Counted from the stretch's first letter, positions 10,357 through 19,194 are shown. The stretch is 64,000 nt of DNA from Chlorobium sp. (GCA_005862225.1 SZXV01000005.1:62001-126000); one strand, 5' to 3'. Numbers and translations are program-made. The notes: generated from the sequence alone by a model not told the origin.

Positions 10357-11450
10357 TAAAGATAGAGCATTTGTCGAAAAAGTTTGGTGATCTTGTTGTT
10401 CTGCGAGATGTCACCATAGAAATCAAATCAGGGGAAGTGATTTCCATTATAGGGCCGTCGGGTACCGGAAAGAGCACGTTTTTGCGTTGCATCAATCTGC
10501 TTGATCGTCCGAGCGGGGGAGCGATTCATATTGACGGGGTCAATATTCTTGATCCGAAGGCGGATGTTTCAAAAATCCGTCAGAAGATGAATATGGTTTT
10601 TCAGTCATTTAACCTGTTTGCGCATTTGTCGGTGATGGAAAATCTGACGATCGGGCCAGTGAAACTTCTCGGGCTGAGTCGTTCGGATGCCGAACGCAAG
10701 TCACGAGATCTTCTGAAGCTGGTAGGTCTTGCCGAGAAGGCGGGCAGTTATCCTGATGAACTGTCTGGGGGTCAGAAACAGCGCGTAGCGATTGCCCGTT
10801 GCATGGCGATGGAGCCTCGTATCATTCTGTTTGATGAGCCGACCTCAGCCCTTGATCCCACCATGGTGAGTGAGGTGTTGTCGGTCATACGCCGTCTGGC
10901 GAAAGATGGGATGACGATGGCGATCGTGACGCATGAAATGGACTTTGCGCGAGATGTGTCGAACCGAGTGCTCTATATGGACGAGGGGTGTATTTATGAA
11001 GAGGGTACGCCGGAGGAGATATTTGAGCGTCCTCAGAAAGAGAAGACACGAGCGTTTATTAACCGGATAAGAAGTTTCCATTATCATATCGGGACGCCGG
11101 ATTATGATTTGTATGGGATGAATGCAGAGATTGAGATGTTCTGCGAGAAACAGATTCTGCCGATGAAAACGAGACAGAATTTACTGTTGATTGTTGAAGA
11201 GATGCTTCAGCTCTACACACCGTGGCTTCGCACGGCGCATCTTGATATGACGATATCATACTCGGAAAAGAAAGAGAGTCTGGAGGTTGTTTTTGAAAGC
11301 AGCGGCAGTGCGTTGAATCTGTTTGACAATGCTCAGTTGCCCGACGAATTGGGGCTGACCATCATCAAGAGTCTGACAGAAAGCATAGATTACCAGCGAT
11401 TGGGCGACAAAAACCGGTTACTGCTGATTTTGAAAAAGATGGTAAAATAG
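10353..11450 (+). CDS. GlnQ-like ABC ATPase with C-terminal RsbW-like domain
   Basis: Residues 1 to about 240 form a polar-amino-acid ABC ATPase: Walker [10 protein letters not shown] (34-42), Q-loop VFQSFNLF, signature [10 protein letters not shown], Walker B IILFDEP and the switch VTHEMDF. Such ATPases normally end there. This one continues to residue 365 with a segment resembling a GHKL/HATPase of RsbW type: [12 protein letters not shown] matches the N-box, [16 protein letters not shown] the G2 region. The N-box Asn is Gln-like and the DxGxP box is replaced by [10 protein letters not shown], so ATP binding there looks lost. It overlaps the permease gene by 4 bases (ATGA). I infer a docking domain for the STAS protein encoded next. 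Confidence 0.85.
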   Translation: MIKIEHLSKKFGDLVVLRDVTIEIKSGEVISIIGPSGTGKSTFLRCINLLDRPSGGAIHIDGVNILDPKADVSKIRQKMNMVFQSFNLFAHLSVMENLTIGPVKLLGLSRSDAERKSRDLLKLVGLAEKAGSYPDELSGGQKQRVAIARCMAMEPRIILFDEPTSALDPTMVSEVLSVIRRLAKDGMTMAIVTHEMDFARDVSNRVLYMDEGCIYEEGTPEEIFERPQKEKTRAFINRIRSFHYHIGTPDYDLYGMNAEIEMFCEKQILPMKTRQNLLLIVEEMLQLYTPWLRTAHLDMTISYSEKKESLEVVFESSGSALNLFDNAQLPDELGLTIIKSLTESIDYQRLGDKNRLLLILKKMVK

Positions 11451-11496
11451 CATCGGGAAGAGACAAATATTATATAAGCAACCAAACAAGGTCAAG

Positions 11497-11835
11497 ATGA
11501 ATATTCAGACAAGCAAAGAGTCGTCGGCGATGGTAGTCAAGGTAACGGGTCGTTTGGATGCTGTCACGGCTCCGGAATATGAACAACAGTTTACCGCGTT
11601 GATAACGGGAGGGGAGACAAGATTTGTGGTCGATTTTGAAAAGCTTGATTACATCAGTAGTGCGGGATTAAGAGTTCTGCTTGCGATGGCAAAGCAAATC
11701 AAAGCAAAGAGTGGACAAATTCATTTGGCCAATATAGGGGGTGCCGTCAGGGAGGTGTTCGATATTTCAGGGTTTGGATCAATATTTCCGATGCACGAAT
11801 CGGTGATCAGTGCATTGAATGCAACGGCAGGTTAA
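11497..11835 (+). CDS. STAS-domain anti-sigma factor antagonist
   Basis: A 112-residue single STAS domain of the SpoIIAA/RsbV class. The phospho-acceptor loop is intact (LDYISSAGLRVLLAM, Ser54/Ser55). Such proteins are phosphorylated by an RsbW-type kinase and dephosphorylated by a PP2C phosphatase; in the unphosphorylated form they bind the kinase and release its other partner. All of these parts are encoded in the surrounding run: PP2C at 6010-7950, kinase immediately after, and an RsbW-like domain on the ABC ATPase 46 bases upstream. It joins the next gene with no intervening base. Confidence 0.92.
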   Translation: MNIQTSKESSAMVVKVTGRLDAVTAPEYEQQFTALITGGETRFVVDFEKLDYISSAGLRVLLAMAKQIKAKSGQIHLANIGGAVREVFDISGFGSIFPMHESVISALNATAG

Positions 11836-12255
11836 ATGGTTACGCCGTTTCATACTTTAACCTGTGCTGCCAATGTCGGGCAATTAAGAGAAATTGCTGA
11901 ATTTGTAGACGAATGTGCCGAACGTTTTGGGCTAGATGTTAAAAGAACGTTTGGCCTGCAAGTTGCCGTTGAGGAGGCATTTGTAAATATTTGCAGTTAT
12001 GCCTATCCAGAAGGTAATGGTGAGGTTATTATAGCTGCCGGAGCAGAAGGCGACTCGCTTGTACTTGAAATATCTGATAATGGCACACCTTTTAACGTCT
12101 TGAAGCTTCCTGACCCCGATACGACACTGGATATAACGAACCGGGATATTGGTGGTTTGGGTGGCTATTTTATTCGCCGATTGACTGATAATGTTTGTTA
12201 CAGAAGAGAAAATGGGCAGAATATTTTGACATTATTACTACAGCGAACCTCATAA
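11836..12255 (+). CDS. RsbW/SpoIIAB-type anti-sigma serine kinase
   Basis: A 139-residue stand-alone GHKL kinase. The N-box VEEAFVNICSYAYP (Asn51), G1 box ISDNGTPFN (81-87) and glycine-rich G2 loop IGGLGGYFIRRLTD are all intact, so it should bind ATP and phosphorylate the STAS protein encoded directly upstream (adjacent codons, almost certainly translationally coupled). No sigma factor gene lies nearby, so its second partner is either encoded elsewhere or absent. Last gene of the 5001-12255 run. Confidence 0.92.
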   Translation: MVTPFHTLTCAANVGQLREIAEFVDECAERFGLDVKRTFGLQVAVEEAFVNICSYAYPEGNGEVIIAAGAEGDSLVLEISDNGTPFNVLKLPDPDTTLDITNRDIGGLGGYFIRRLTDNVCYRRENGQNILTLLLQRTS

Positions 12256-12616
12256 CATGGTTGCGTGGGTTTAACCAGTAAATCAAAAATGATTGGTATT
12301 CGACGTATTTTTATGATTGGAGGTATAACGGAAAATCTTTTATGCTGTCCTGTTGCAGATTTCACCGATGTATGATTTTGCTTCAATGGTGAAGCACAGC
12401 ATCTCGATACGCAATTCTGCTTTTGTGGAACATAACCGACATGAAGCATTGCTGTACTTTTTAATTGTAAGAATTTAGCACTATCTTTGCTGGTTATTAG
12501 TCCAATTCGGTTGTATCACATATCTTGAGCGTTTTTTGGGATTCTCATAATGCGTTGTTTAACCTTAGCTCTACTCTTTCTCTGGAGCATTTTTTAGCTT
12601 TGTTTCCTGATTATTC
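12256..12616. other. 361-base non-coding gap
   Basis: The gap separates the transporter/partner-switch run from the envelope-sugar operon. I see no convincing gene, RNA structure or terminator hairpin. A TTGAGC at 12525-12530 followed by CATAAT at 12546-12551 could be part of a promoter for the downstream operon, but the 15-base spacing is short and I do not press it. Confidence 0.4.
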
Positions 12617-13681
12617 ATGCAAATGACGAAAAAATCCACTCTTTCATGGAGTGGCTATGCAGGTCTTGGTCTCGGCATTATTTTGATCGCTTATCTTTTC
12701 AGGCAGGTTGATCTTCAGAGATCGACTGAACTGATCGCCTCGATCGGTCTTTCATCGATATTTATTATTCTTCCTTTTTTTACGCTCCATCTACTTGAAA
12801 CTTTTGCGTGGACAAGGGTTTTTCCCAGCAGCATCGTTTCAATTCCGTTTTTCAAGCTTCTGAAAATACAAATCATAGCCGAAACTGTTTCAATGACACT
12901 CCCCGCAGGAGTGGCGATAGGTGAACCGCTTCGTCCTTTTCTTTGCAACCGGTTTCTAAAAATTCCAATTCCCTCTAGTGTAGCGAGTGTGGCAGTTCGC
13001 AAACTTATGCTCGGTGCAGCTCAAGGGGCCTATACCATTATTGGTTCGTTTGTGGGCTTTTCTCTCCTTCAGAAAGTTTCTGTTACGATGCTTGGATTTG
13101 AGGGGCTTGGCTTTATTATGATTGCTGCCGGGATGGTTGTTTTTCTGCTTTTTCTGTTTCTTCTTCTTTTGCTGCTTAATGGAGAAGCTGCTCAAAACGT
13201 CCATCGGCTGTTAATGCTTGTGCCCTTCAAAAGGGTTAAAATGTGGCTTTTTGCAAAAGAATCTGGTTTTCTTGCAACAGACGAGGAGCTGAAGAGTTAC
13301 CGTGGTTCATATATCAAAAGACTTTTTCCCGTAATGGTTGTCTATCTTTTTGCATGGTCAACACTTGCTATTGAGAGCTATATTATACTGAAGCTTTTGG
13401 GGATTGAGATATCTTTTCTTGAGGTGCTGACGCTTGATATTGCTATTACCATGCTTCGTACTCTCTTTTTTTTCATTCCTTCAGGACTTGGTGTGCAGGA
13501 TCTCGGTTATCTTGCTTTTTTTCAGGCTCTCGGTATACCAGATGTTCTTGCCTATGGTGGTGCATTTGTTCTGTTGAGACGCATTAAAGAGCTCGTATGG
13601 TATTCTTTTGGTTACGGGGTCATGTTTTTTTCAGGCGTACATCTTCGTGATATAGAGGGAGCCGCAACGGAAGCATCATGA
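12617..13681 (+). CDS. Flippase-like membrane protein (LPG synthase TM-domain/UPF0104 family)
   Basis: A 354-residue polytopic membrane protein with about eight hydrophobic segments. It resembles the membrane domain of lysylphosphatidylglycerol synthases and related glycan/lipid flippase-like proteins, without the soluble aminoacyl transferase domain. A conserved-looking segment is TLFFFIPSGLGVQDLGYLAF near the C-terminus, where the family has a PGGxGxxE-type loop. It opens an operon of sugar-activating and transferring enzymes and overlaps the next gene by 4 bases (ATGA), suggesting a role in moving or presenting a lipid-linked sugar. Exact function is unknown. Confidence 0.75.
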   Translation: MQMTKKSTLSWSGYAGLGLGIILIAYLFRQVDLQRSTELIASIGLSSIFIILPFFTLHLLETFAWTRVFPSSIVSIPFFKLLKIQIIAETVSMTLPAGVAIGEPLRPFLCNRFLKIPIPSSVASVAVRKLMLGAAQGAYTIIGSFVGFSLLQKVSVTMLGFEGLGFIMIAAGMVVFLLFLFLLLLLLNGEAAQNVHRLLMLVPFKRVKMWLFAKESGFLATDEELKSYRGSYIKRLFPVMVVYLFAWSTLAIESYIILKLLGIEISFLEVLTLDIAITMLRTLFFFIPSGLGVQDLGYLAFFQALGIPDVLAYGGAFVLLRRIKELVWYSFGYGVMFFSGVHLRDIEGAATEAS

Positions 13682-14634
13682 AGAAAAAAATATTATTTAT
13701 TTGCGGTTCGATGAATCAAACCACCCAGATGCATCAGATTGCCGGGTGGCTGACTGACTATGAACAGTATTTTTCTCCTTTTTTCAGTGACGGACTGCTC
13801 GGAGCTGCCAGTGATGCTGGACTTCTTGAGTTTACGATTATGGGCCGCAAGCGATCGGAACGAACTCTTGATTATCTTTCTTCGCATCATTTGACGCTTG
13901 ATATTGGAGGCTTTGCTCATGCCTATGATTTAGTAGTGACCTGTACGGATCTTATTGTACCGAAACACATAAGGCGGAAAAAAATTGTGCTGGTACAGGA
14001 GGGTATGACTGAGCCCGAAACGATTCTTTATCATCTTGCAAGGAACTTCCAGTGGATTCCCAGGTGGATTGCCGGAACTGCTACCACCGGATTATCTTAT
14101 GCGTATGAAAAGTTTTGTGTAGCAAGCGAAGGTTATCGTGAACTTTTTATCCGTAAAGGGGTAAGTCCGGCTAAAATCGAGGTGACCAGCATTCCGAACT
14201 TCGACAATTGCGAGCAGTATCTTCATAATGATTTTCAGCATCACGATTTCGTGCTGGTCTGTACCTCGGACAATCGAGAAACATTTATTTATGAGAACCG
14301 CCGCAGAAATATTGAAAAGTACATCGAAATGGCAGGCAATTCTCAGCTTCTTTTCAAGCTTCATCCAAATGAAAATGCTGAAAGGGCAATCAGGGAAATT
14401 GAACGTTACGCCCCGGATAGCATTGTCTTCAGTGAAGGAAAAACTGAAGAGATGATCGCAAACTCGAGGATGTTGATTGCACAGTTTTCATCAACTATTT
14501 TTGTAGGTTCCGCGCTGAACAAGGAGGTGCATTGTGGCCTCTCTCCTGATGTGTTGAAGTCGCTGACTCCTCTCCAAAATAAAGCAGCGGCGAGCAAGAT
14601 TGCTGATGTGTGCCGGCAGGTGATAGATGGCTGA
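13678..14634 (+). CDS. Putative glycosyltransferase-like protein (GT-B style)
   Basis: A 318-residue soluble protein that I recognise only by general style. It begins with a short Rossmann-like strand (KKILFICGSMNQTTQMHQI), has a KIVLVQEGMTEPE segment in the middle, and a C-terminal half with LLFKLHPNENAERAIREIE and MLIAQFSSTIFVGSAL, which is reminiscent of CDP-glycerol or UDP-GlcNAc-epimerase-like GT-B folds (HP and SS(T) motifs). It lies between a flippase-like protein and a CMP-sugar synthetase, so transfer of the CMP-activated acidic sugar is a reasonable guess but not shown. Confidence 0.55.
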   Translation: MKKKILFICGSMNQTTQMHQIAGWLTDYEQYFSPFFSDGLLGAASDAGLLEFTIMGRKRSERTLDYLSSHHLTLDIGGFAHAYDLVVTCTDLIVPKHIRRKKIVLVQEGMTEPETILYHLARNFQWIPRWIAGTATTGLSYAYEKFCVASEGYRELFIRKGVSPAKIEVTSIPNFDNCEQYLHNDFQHHDFVLVCTSDNRETFIYENRRRNIEKYIEMAGNSQLLFKLHPNENAERAIREIERYAPDSIVFSEGKTEEMIANSRMLIAQFSSTIFVGSALNKEVHCGLSPDVLKSLTPLQNKAAASKIADVCRQVIDG

Positions 14635-14656
14635 ACGATAATGTAACTGATTATTA

Positions 14657-15358
14657 ATGTATACGGTAGCAATTATTCCTGCAAGAGGCGGGTCGAAGGG
14701 GTTGAAAAAGAAAAATATCTATCCAGTAGCAGGCAAACCTCTTGTTTCATGGACAATTCAGCAGGCGCTTGCATCCACATCCATTGATCAGGTGTTTGTT
14801 TCAACTGATAATCCCGTCATTTCCGAAGTTTCCATGGAGTATGGGGCGAAGGTGATCCAGCGTCCATCAAAACTTTCGGGTGACAAGGCGAGTTCCGAAT
14901 CTGCTCTTGTTCATGCAATTGGTGTTATCGAATCAGAGTATAATATGCCAGTGAGTACGGTTGTCTTTTTACAGGCAACCTCTCCATTGCGAAAATCTGG
15001 TGATATCGATGCTGCCGTAGAGGTTTTTCGGCGTGAAGAGGCAGATTCACTGATTTCTGTGACGAAAGCAGATGACCTCACCTTGTGGGAATCACGTGAA
15101 GGTAAGTGGGCGAGTGTCAACTTTGATTATCACCATCGCGGTATACGTCAGGATCGGCCAACACAGTATATTGAAAATGGCTCCATCTATATTTTTACTC
15201 CAGAAACTCTTTATGCTTTTGATAACAGAATTGGTGAAAAGCTTTCAATCTTTGAAATGGAATTTTGGCAGACCTGGGAGATTGATACTGTCGAGGAAAT
15301 AGATTTAATTGAATATTATATGTATAAAAAAAAACTGGCTAACCAGGATGAAGACTAA
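14657..15358 (+). CDS. CMP-sugar synthetase (NeuA-type cytidylyltransferase)
   Basis: Activates an acidic sugar with CTP to give a CMP-sugar. The 233-residue protein begins with the diagnostic [24 protein letters not shown], has [28 protein letters not shown] and a [13 protein letters not shown] motif; these are shared by CMP-sialate, CMP-legionaminate and some CMP-Kdo-type synthetases. No nonulosonate synthase (NeuB-like) is in the operon. The neighbouring alcohol dehydrogenase and aminotransferase instead recall the KdnB/KdnA pair that makes 8-amino-Kdo, so CMP-8-amino-Kdo is a candidate product. Family certain, substrate inferred. Confidence 0.85.
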   Translation: MYTVAIIPARGGSKGLKKKNIYPVAGKPLVSWTIQQALASTSIDQVFVSTDNPVISEVSMEYGAKVIQRPSKLSGDKASSESALVHAIGVIESEYNMPVSTVVFLQATSPLRKSGDIDAAVEVFRREEADSLISVTKADDLTLWESREGKWASVNFDYHHRGIRQDRPTQYIENGSIYIFTPETLYAFDNRIGEKLSIFEMEFWQTWEIDTVEEIDLIEYYMYKKKLANQDED

Positions 15359-15382
15359 CAAAACCTTTAGATTACTCTTTTT

Positions 15383-16513
15383 ATGAACTTCTTTTTATCC
15401 ACCGATCTTGTTATCGGGGTTAATGAGGCGCTGAACCTGAACGGGCATCTGGCGCAGATGTCGGTGCAGAAACCCGGTATCATTTATGACGCGAATGTTG
15501 CTAACAGCCTTTATTTTCAGGATGTCCTGAAGAATCTTACTTCCACATATACGAACGCTGTGCTGTATTGCAACGAATTTGCCGGAGAGCCAACGTATAC
15601 CCATCTTGAAAATGTTGCCGAGTTTTTCCGGGGAAATATACCAGACAGCATCGTTGCTATTGGTGGAGGCAGTACGCTTGATCTGGGCAAAGGAGTGGCC
15701 CTGCTCATGACGAACACTGTTCCGGCTCTTTCACTCAAAGGGTTTCCTTCAGGGGTGAATGATCCTCTTCCTCTTGTCACGGTGCCGACGCTGCTTGGCA
15801 GTGGTGCTGAGGTCAGCTTTAATGCTGTTTTTATTGATGAAGCAGAGGGCCGAAAACTTGGTATTAACAGCCGAAAAAATTTCCCTAAAAAATCGGTTAT
15901 TGACCCGCAGCTTTCAATGACAGCCCCTTTTGAGAGCGTTATTGCATCGGCGATGGACAGTCTTGTCCATTGCGTTGACAGTTTTGGATCGGTCAAACAT
16001 ACTGCATTCAGCAGAATTTATTCTATTGAGGGATTCCAGCGCACCTTTTACGCTTTACAGCAGAATCAGCTTGACAGGGCAGAGTCCCGGCTTGATCTTG
16101 CAATCGGGAGTGTTTGTGGTACAGTCGCTCTCATGAATTCAGGTGATGGCCCGACCAATGGATTTGCGTACTACCTCGGTGTCAAGCATCGTGTGCCGCA
16201 TGGTCTTGCAGGTGCAATTTTTCTTAAGGAGGTTATGCGATACAACCATCTTCATGGTTATGAAAAGTATGCTCTTCTTAACCCCATGCGCTCAACACCA
16301 TCTCCAAAAGAGAATACGGACGAACTGCTTGAAGAGATGGACGAACTCTATAAACAGCTTTGTATTCCTTCACTTGTACCTTATGGATATGGTAAGGGAA
16401 ATGCAGCAGAATTTGCACATAATGCCTCTGAGGCGCTGAAAGGATCATTTTCAGGTAATCCCGTTGAATTTACCGAAGAATCGGCTCGGGATGTTGTTTT
16501 TCAATTAACCTAA
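15383..16513 (+). CDS. Iron-type alcohol dehydrogenase (KdnB-like candidate)
   Basis: Group III metal-dependent dehydrogenase, 376 residues. The nucleotide-binding GGGSTLDLGKG (94-104) and TLLGSGAEVS segment are clear. Metal-site residues Asp192 and His196 (MDSLVHCVDS) and His273 (VPHG) are present, but the His usually 14 residues before PHG is Asn259 and a further His269 sits four before it. With the following DegT aminotransferase it matches the composition of the KdnB-KdnA pair known from Shewanella, in which C8 of Kdo is oxidised then aminated. Glycerol-1-phosphate- or butanol-dehydrogenase-like roles are alternatives. Confidence 0.75.
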   Translation: MNFFLSTDLVIGVNEALNLNGHLAQMSVQKPGIIYDANVANSLYFQDVLKNLTSTYTNAVLYCNEFAGEPTYTHLENVAEFFRGNIPDSIVAIGGGSTLDLGKGVALLMTNTVPALSLKGFPSGVNDPLPLVTVPTLLGSGAEVSFNAVFIDEAEGRKLGINSRKNFPKKSVIDPQLSMTAPFESVIASAMDSLVHCVDSFGSVKHTAFSRIYSIEGFQRTFYALQQNQLDRAESRLDLAIGSVCGTVALMNSGDGPTNGFAYYLGVKHRVPHGLAGAIFLKEVMRYNHLHGYEKYALLNPMRSTPSPKENTDELLEEMDELYKQLCIPSLVPYGYGKGNAAEFAHNASEALKGSFSGNPVEFTEESARDVVFQLT

Positions 16514-16532
16514 AAGAACAGGACAACCTATT

Positions 16533-17690
16533 ATGGCGGGAGCAGAACTTATCGGTCGTGAAGAACTGGCTGAAATACAGGAGCTTTTCAGCAGGGAAAA
16601 AGTCAATTTGTATCGTTATGGCGGTGGTAATTATAAAGCAAGAGAGTTTGAGGAAAAATTTGCTGCATGGATGGGTGTCAAGTATGCCCATGCCGTTTCT
16701 TCGGGAACCGCAGCTATTCATTGCGCTCTTGCAGGGGCTGGTATAGGAGTTGGTGATGAGGTTATAACAACGGCATGGACCTTCATAGCCCCGGTGGAAG
16801 CTATCAGTGCTCTCGGCGCAATCCCGGTGCCGGTTGAACTTGATGAAACCTATCATCTTGATCCGGTTGAGGTTGAAAAGGCAATCACTCCAGCAACAAA
16901 AGCAGTTGTGGCTATTCCAATGTGGGCTTCTCCGAAAATGGATGAACTCGTGGCACTCTGCAAGAAGCATGGCCTGATTCTGATAGAGGATGCTGCACAG
17001 GCTCTTGGTGCATCATACAAGGGACAGAAGCTTGGTACGTTTGGGAGTGTTGCGTCGTTCTCGTTTGATGCCGGAAAAACGCTCCACACTGGTGAGGGAG
17101 GCATTATTGTTACCAACGATAAAGAGATCTATGACCGGGCGGCCGAGTTCTCTGATCATGGTCACATGCACCTTCCAGGCTTGCCCAGAGGCAAGGATCC
17201 CAGAAGATCCAAAGGACTGAATTTACGTCTCAGCGAAGTAACTGCGGCCATTGGTCTGGCTCAGCTTTCCAAAATTGAGACCATTCTTTCCAGATCAAGG
17301 GAAAACAAAAAGAAAATCAAGGACGCCATCCGCCATCTTGACAACATTATCCTTCGACCCTTCAGCGATGAAGCTGGGGCACAGGGAGATACCCTTATTT
17401 TCAGGCTCAGGGATCGTGAAGCAGCATTGCAGTTTGAGGCGCACCTCACAGATCATGGTTTTGGTACCAAGATCCTGCCGGAAGCTCTTGACTGGCATTT
17501 CGCCGGAGTATGGGGGCACCTTCTTGGTGAATATGATCAGTACCGCAATATTGATCTTGAAGCTCGTTGGCCAAAAACAGGTATCATGCTTCGTAGCAGC
17601 ATCTGCCTGAATATTCCTGTACTGATGGATGAAGAGACGATCAGCAAGCTTGTCAAGGCAATTATTACTGGTGCGGAAAAGATTGGATAA
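16533..17690 (+). CDS. DegT/DnrJ/EryC1 sugar aminotransferase (KdnA-like candidate)
   Basis: PLP-dependent aminotransferase acting on a keto or aldehydo sugar. The 385-residue product has AVSSGTAAIHCALAGAG near residues 54-70, LIEDAAQALGA with Asp153 for the PLP ring nitrogen, and the PLP lysine Lys182 in SFDAGKTLHTGEGG, then the family segment GLNLRLSEVTAAIGLAQL. It closes the operon that starts at 12617 and follows the alcohol dehydrogenase by 19 bases, so the two probably act in sequence (oxidation then amination). A terminator hairpin follows. Confidence 0.88.
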   Translation: MAGAELIGREELAEIQELFSREKVNLYRYGGGNYKAREFEEKFAAWMGVKYAHAVSSGTAAIHCALAGAGIGVGDEVITTAWTFIAPVEAISALGAIPVPVELDETYHLDPVEVEKAITPATKAVVAIPMWASPKMDELVALCKKHGLILIEDAAQALGASYKGQKLGTFGSVASFSFDAGKTLHTGEGGIIVTNDKEIYDRAAEFSDHGHMHLPGLPRGKDPRRSKGLNLRLSEVTAAIGLAQLSKIETILSRSRENKKKIKDAIRHLDNIILRPFSDEAGAQGDTLIFRLRDREAALQFEAHLTDHGFGTKILPEALDWHFAGVWGHLLGEYDQYRNIDLEARWPKTGIMLRSSICLNIPVLMDEETISKLVKAIITGAEKIG

Positions 17691-17706
17691 ATGTTCTTTT
17701 GTTAAT

Positions 17707-17736
17707 AAAAAAGCCTGCACGAAGCAGGCTTTTTTA
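17707..17736. terminator. Bidirectional intrinsic terminator
   Basis: AAGCCTGC (17711-17718) pairs with GCAGGCTT (17724-17731) around ACGAA, flanked by an A-run on one side and a T-run on the other. It can stop the sugar operon on the plus strand and tRNA-Cys transcription on the minus strand. Confidence 0.88.
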
Positions 17737-17745
17737 TTTGATATG

Positions 17746-17816
17746 AGGCGAAGAGCGGATTCGAACCGCTGTACAAGGTTTTGCAGACCTCTGCCTAACC
17801 ACTCGGCCACTTCGCC
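17746..17816 (-). tRNA. tRNA-Cys (GCA)
   Basis: Read on the minus strand, the 7-bp acceptor stem is GGCGAAG/CTTCGCC, with the expected U discriminator for tRNA-Cys. The T arm carries GGTTCGAATCC, the D arm GCCGAGTGGTTAGGC, and the anticodon loop CTGCAAA gives anticodon GCA (plus-strand bases 17782-17784). CCA is not encoded. Length is 71 bases. It is transcribed away from rmuC and toward the bidirectional terminator. Confidence 0.95.
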
Positions 17817-17859
17817 ATTACAACGGCTTTTAAGGTAAGAAAAAAGTTATTCTTTTCAA

Positions 17860-19194
17860 ATGTTATCTGCTTCTCAAATTATGATGGAAGCCCTTTTATT
17901 ACCAATTCTCTTTGTTCTGCTTGTCCTGCTCTGTTTTGTTGTATACCGCATTATTCGTGATGCTCCCCTGAAAGCTGAGCTGCAGAGGCTTCGAAGTGTT
18001 GAAGAGGAATACCGAGCTATGGCAACGCGGCTTGAGTTGAAATCAAAAGAGCTTGAAGAGCTGAAGATTCGCCAGGCTCGGCTTGAAGCAGATATCAGTA
18101 ATGAACAACGCAGCGCGGCAGAAAGAACGACGATGATGCAGGAGACGGAATCGCGACTGAAAATCGAGTTTGAAAATCTTTCCAACAGGATTTTTGAAGA
18201 ACGGGGAAAGGCACTCGGCCAGGAAAACCGGGAACGTCTTGAGGCTCTTTTGCAGCCACTGCGAGAACAGCTTGATGCCTACCGCAAAAGAATTGAAGAG
18301 GTCCATGATACTGATACTGTCCTTTCCGGGCAGCTTATCGAAGAGGTGCGCCAACTGCAAAGACTCAGCGGCCGAGTAAGCGATGAAGCGAACATGCTTG
18401 CACGAGCAATCAAGGGAGAATCGAAAAAGCAGGGTGACTGGGGTGAGATGATAATTGAGAGGGTTTTCGAGGCATCAGGACTTGAAAAAGGCAGAGAATA
18501 TATTGCCCAGGAGAGTTTTCGTACAGAGCACGGATTGCTTAAACGTCCAGATTTTCTGGTTTTGCTTCCTGGCAACAAAGCGGTCATTGTTGATTCAAAG
18601 GTTTCCCTGACAGCTTATGAACGATTCTGCAGCCTTGATGATGATGAGCAACGCCAGTCCGCACTGAATGATCATGTTCAGTCGGTTCGTCGCCATATAG
18701 CCGAATTGCAGGTAAAAGAGTACAGTGACATTGGTGGCAACAGAACACTTGATTTTGTCATTCTGTGCATTCCTCTCGAACCTGCATGGCAGGCGGTCAT
18801 GCAGGCTGATCCTGAGTTGATGTATGATCTTGCCGGGAAAAACGTTGTTTTGTGCGGGCCCGCCACATTGATGATTACCCTGAAGCTTATCGCCCAGATA
18901 TGGCGACGGGAAAATGAGAATCGAAATGCCGAGCTTATTGCTGAAAAAGCGGGAAAAATATACGATCAGGTTCTTCTGGTTTTTGATGCAATGGCAGATG
19001 CGCGCAAAAAGCTTTCCGGAGTGTCAGATTCTTTTGATCTCGCGTTAAAACGCATCCAAGAGGGAAGAGGGAATCTTGTCAGCAGGGTCGAAGAGATTCG
19101 CAGACTTGGCGCAAAGGTAAACCGTCAGATACCGGCAAACTTTGCCGCCGATGCTGAAAACGAGGAAACCAAGGGCGAGTCAGAAGCACTATGA
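17860..19194 (+). CDS. rmuC: DNA recombination protein RmuC
   Basis: RmuC-family protein, linked to limiting DNA rearrangements, with a PD-(D/E)xK-like nuclease domain. The 444-residue product has an N-terminal membrane anchor (about residues 9-30), a coiled coil (about 35-180), then the RmuC core with KKQGDWGEMIIERVFEASGL, RPDFLVLLPGNKAVIVDSKV (Asp and Lys of the nuclease-like site) and VILCIPLEPAW. Start ATG 17860; ATGs at 17881 and 17884 are alternatives that keep the anchor. Its stop overlaps the convergent HigA-like gene by 6 bases. Confidence 0.9.
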   Translation: MLSASQIMMEALLLPILFVLLVLLCFVVYRIIRDAPLKAELQRLRSVEEEYRAMATRLELKSKELEELKIRQARLEADISNEQRSAAERTTMMQETESRLKIEFENLSNRIFEERGKALGQENRERLEALLQPLREQLDAYRKRIEEVHDTDTVLSGQLIEEVRQLQRLSGRVSDEANMLARAIKGESKKQGDWGEMIIERVFEASGLEKGREYIAQESFRTEHGLLKRPDFLVLLPGNKAVIVDSKVSLTAYERFCSLDDDEQRQSALNDHVQSVRRHIAELQVKEYSDIGGNRTLDFVILCIPLEPAWQAVMQADPELMYDLAGKNVVLCGPATLMITLKLIAQIWRRENENRNAELIAEKAGKIYDQVLLVFDAMADARKKLSGVSDSFDLALKRIQEGRGNLVSRVEEIRRLGAKVNRQIPANFAADAENEETKGESEAL

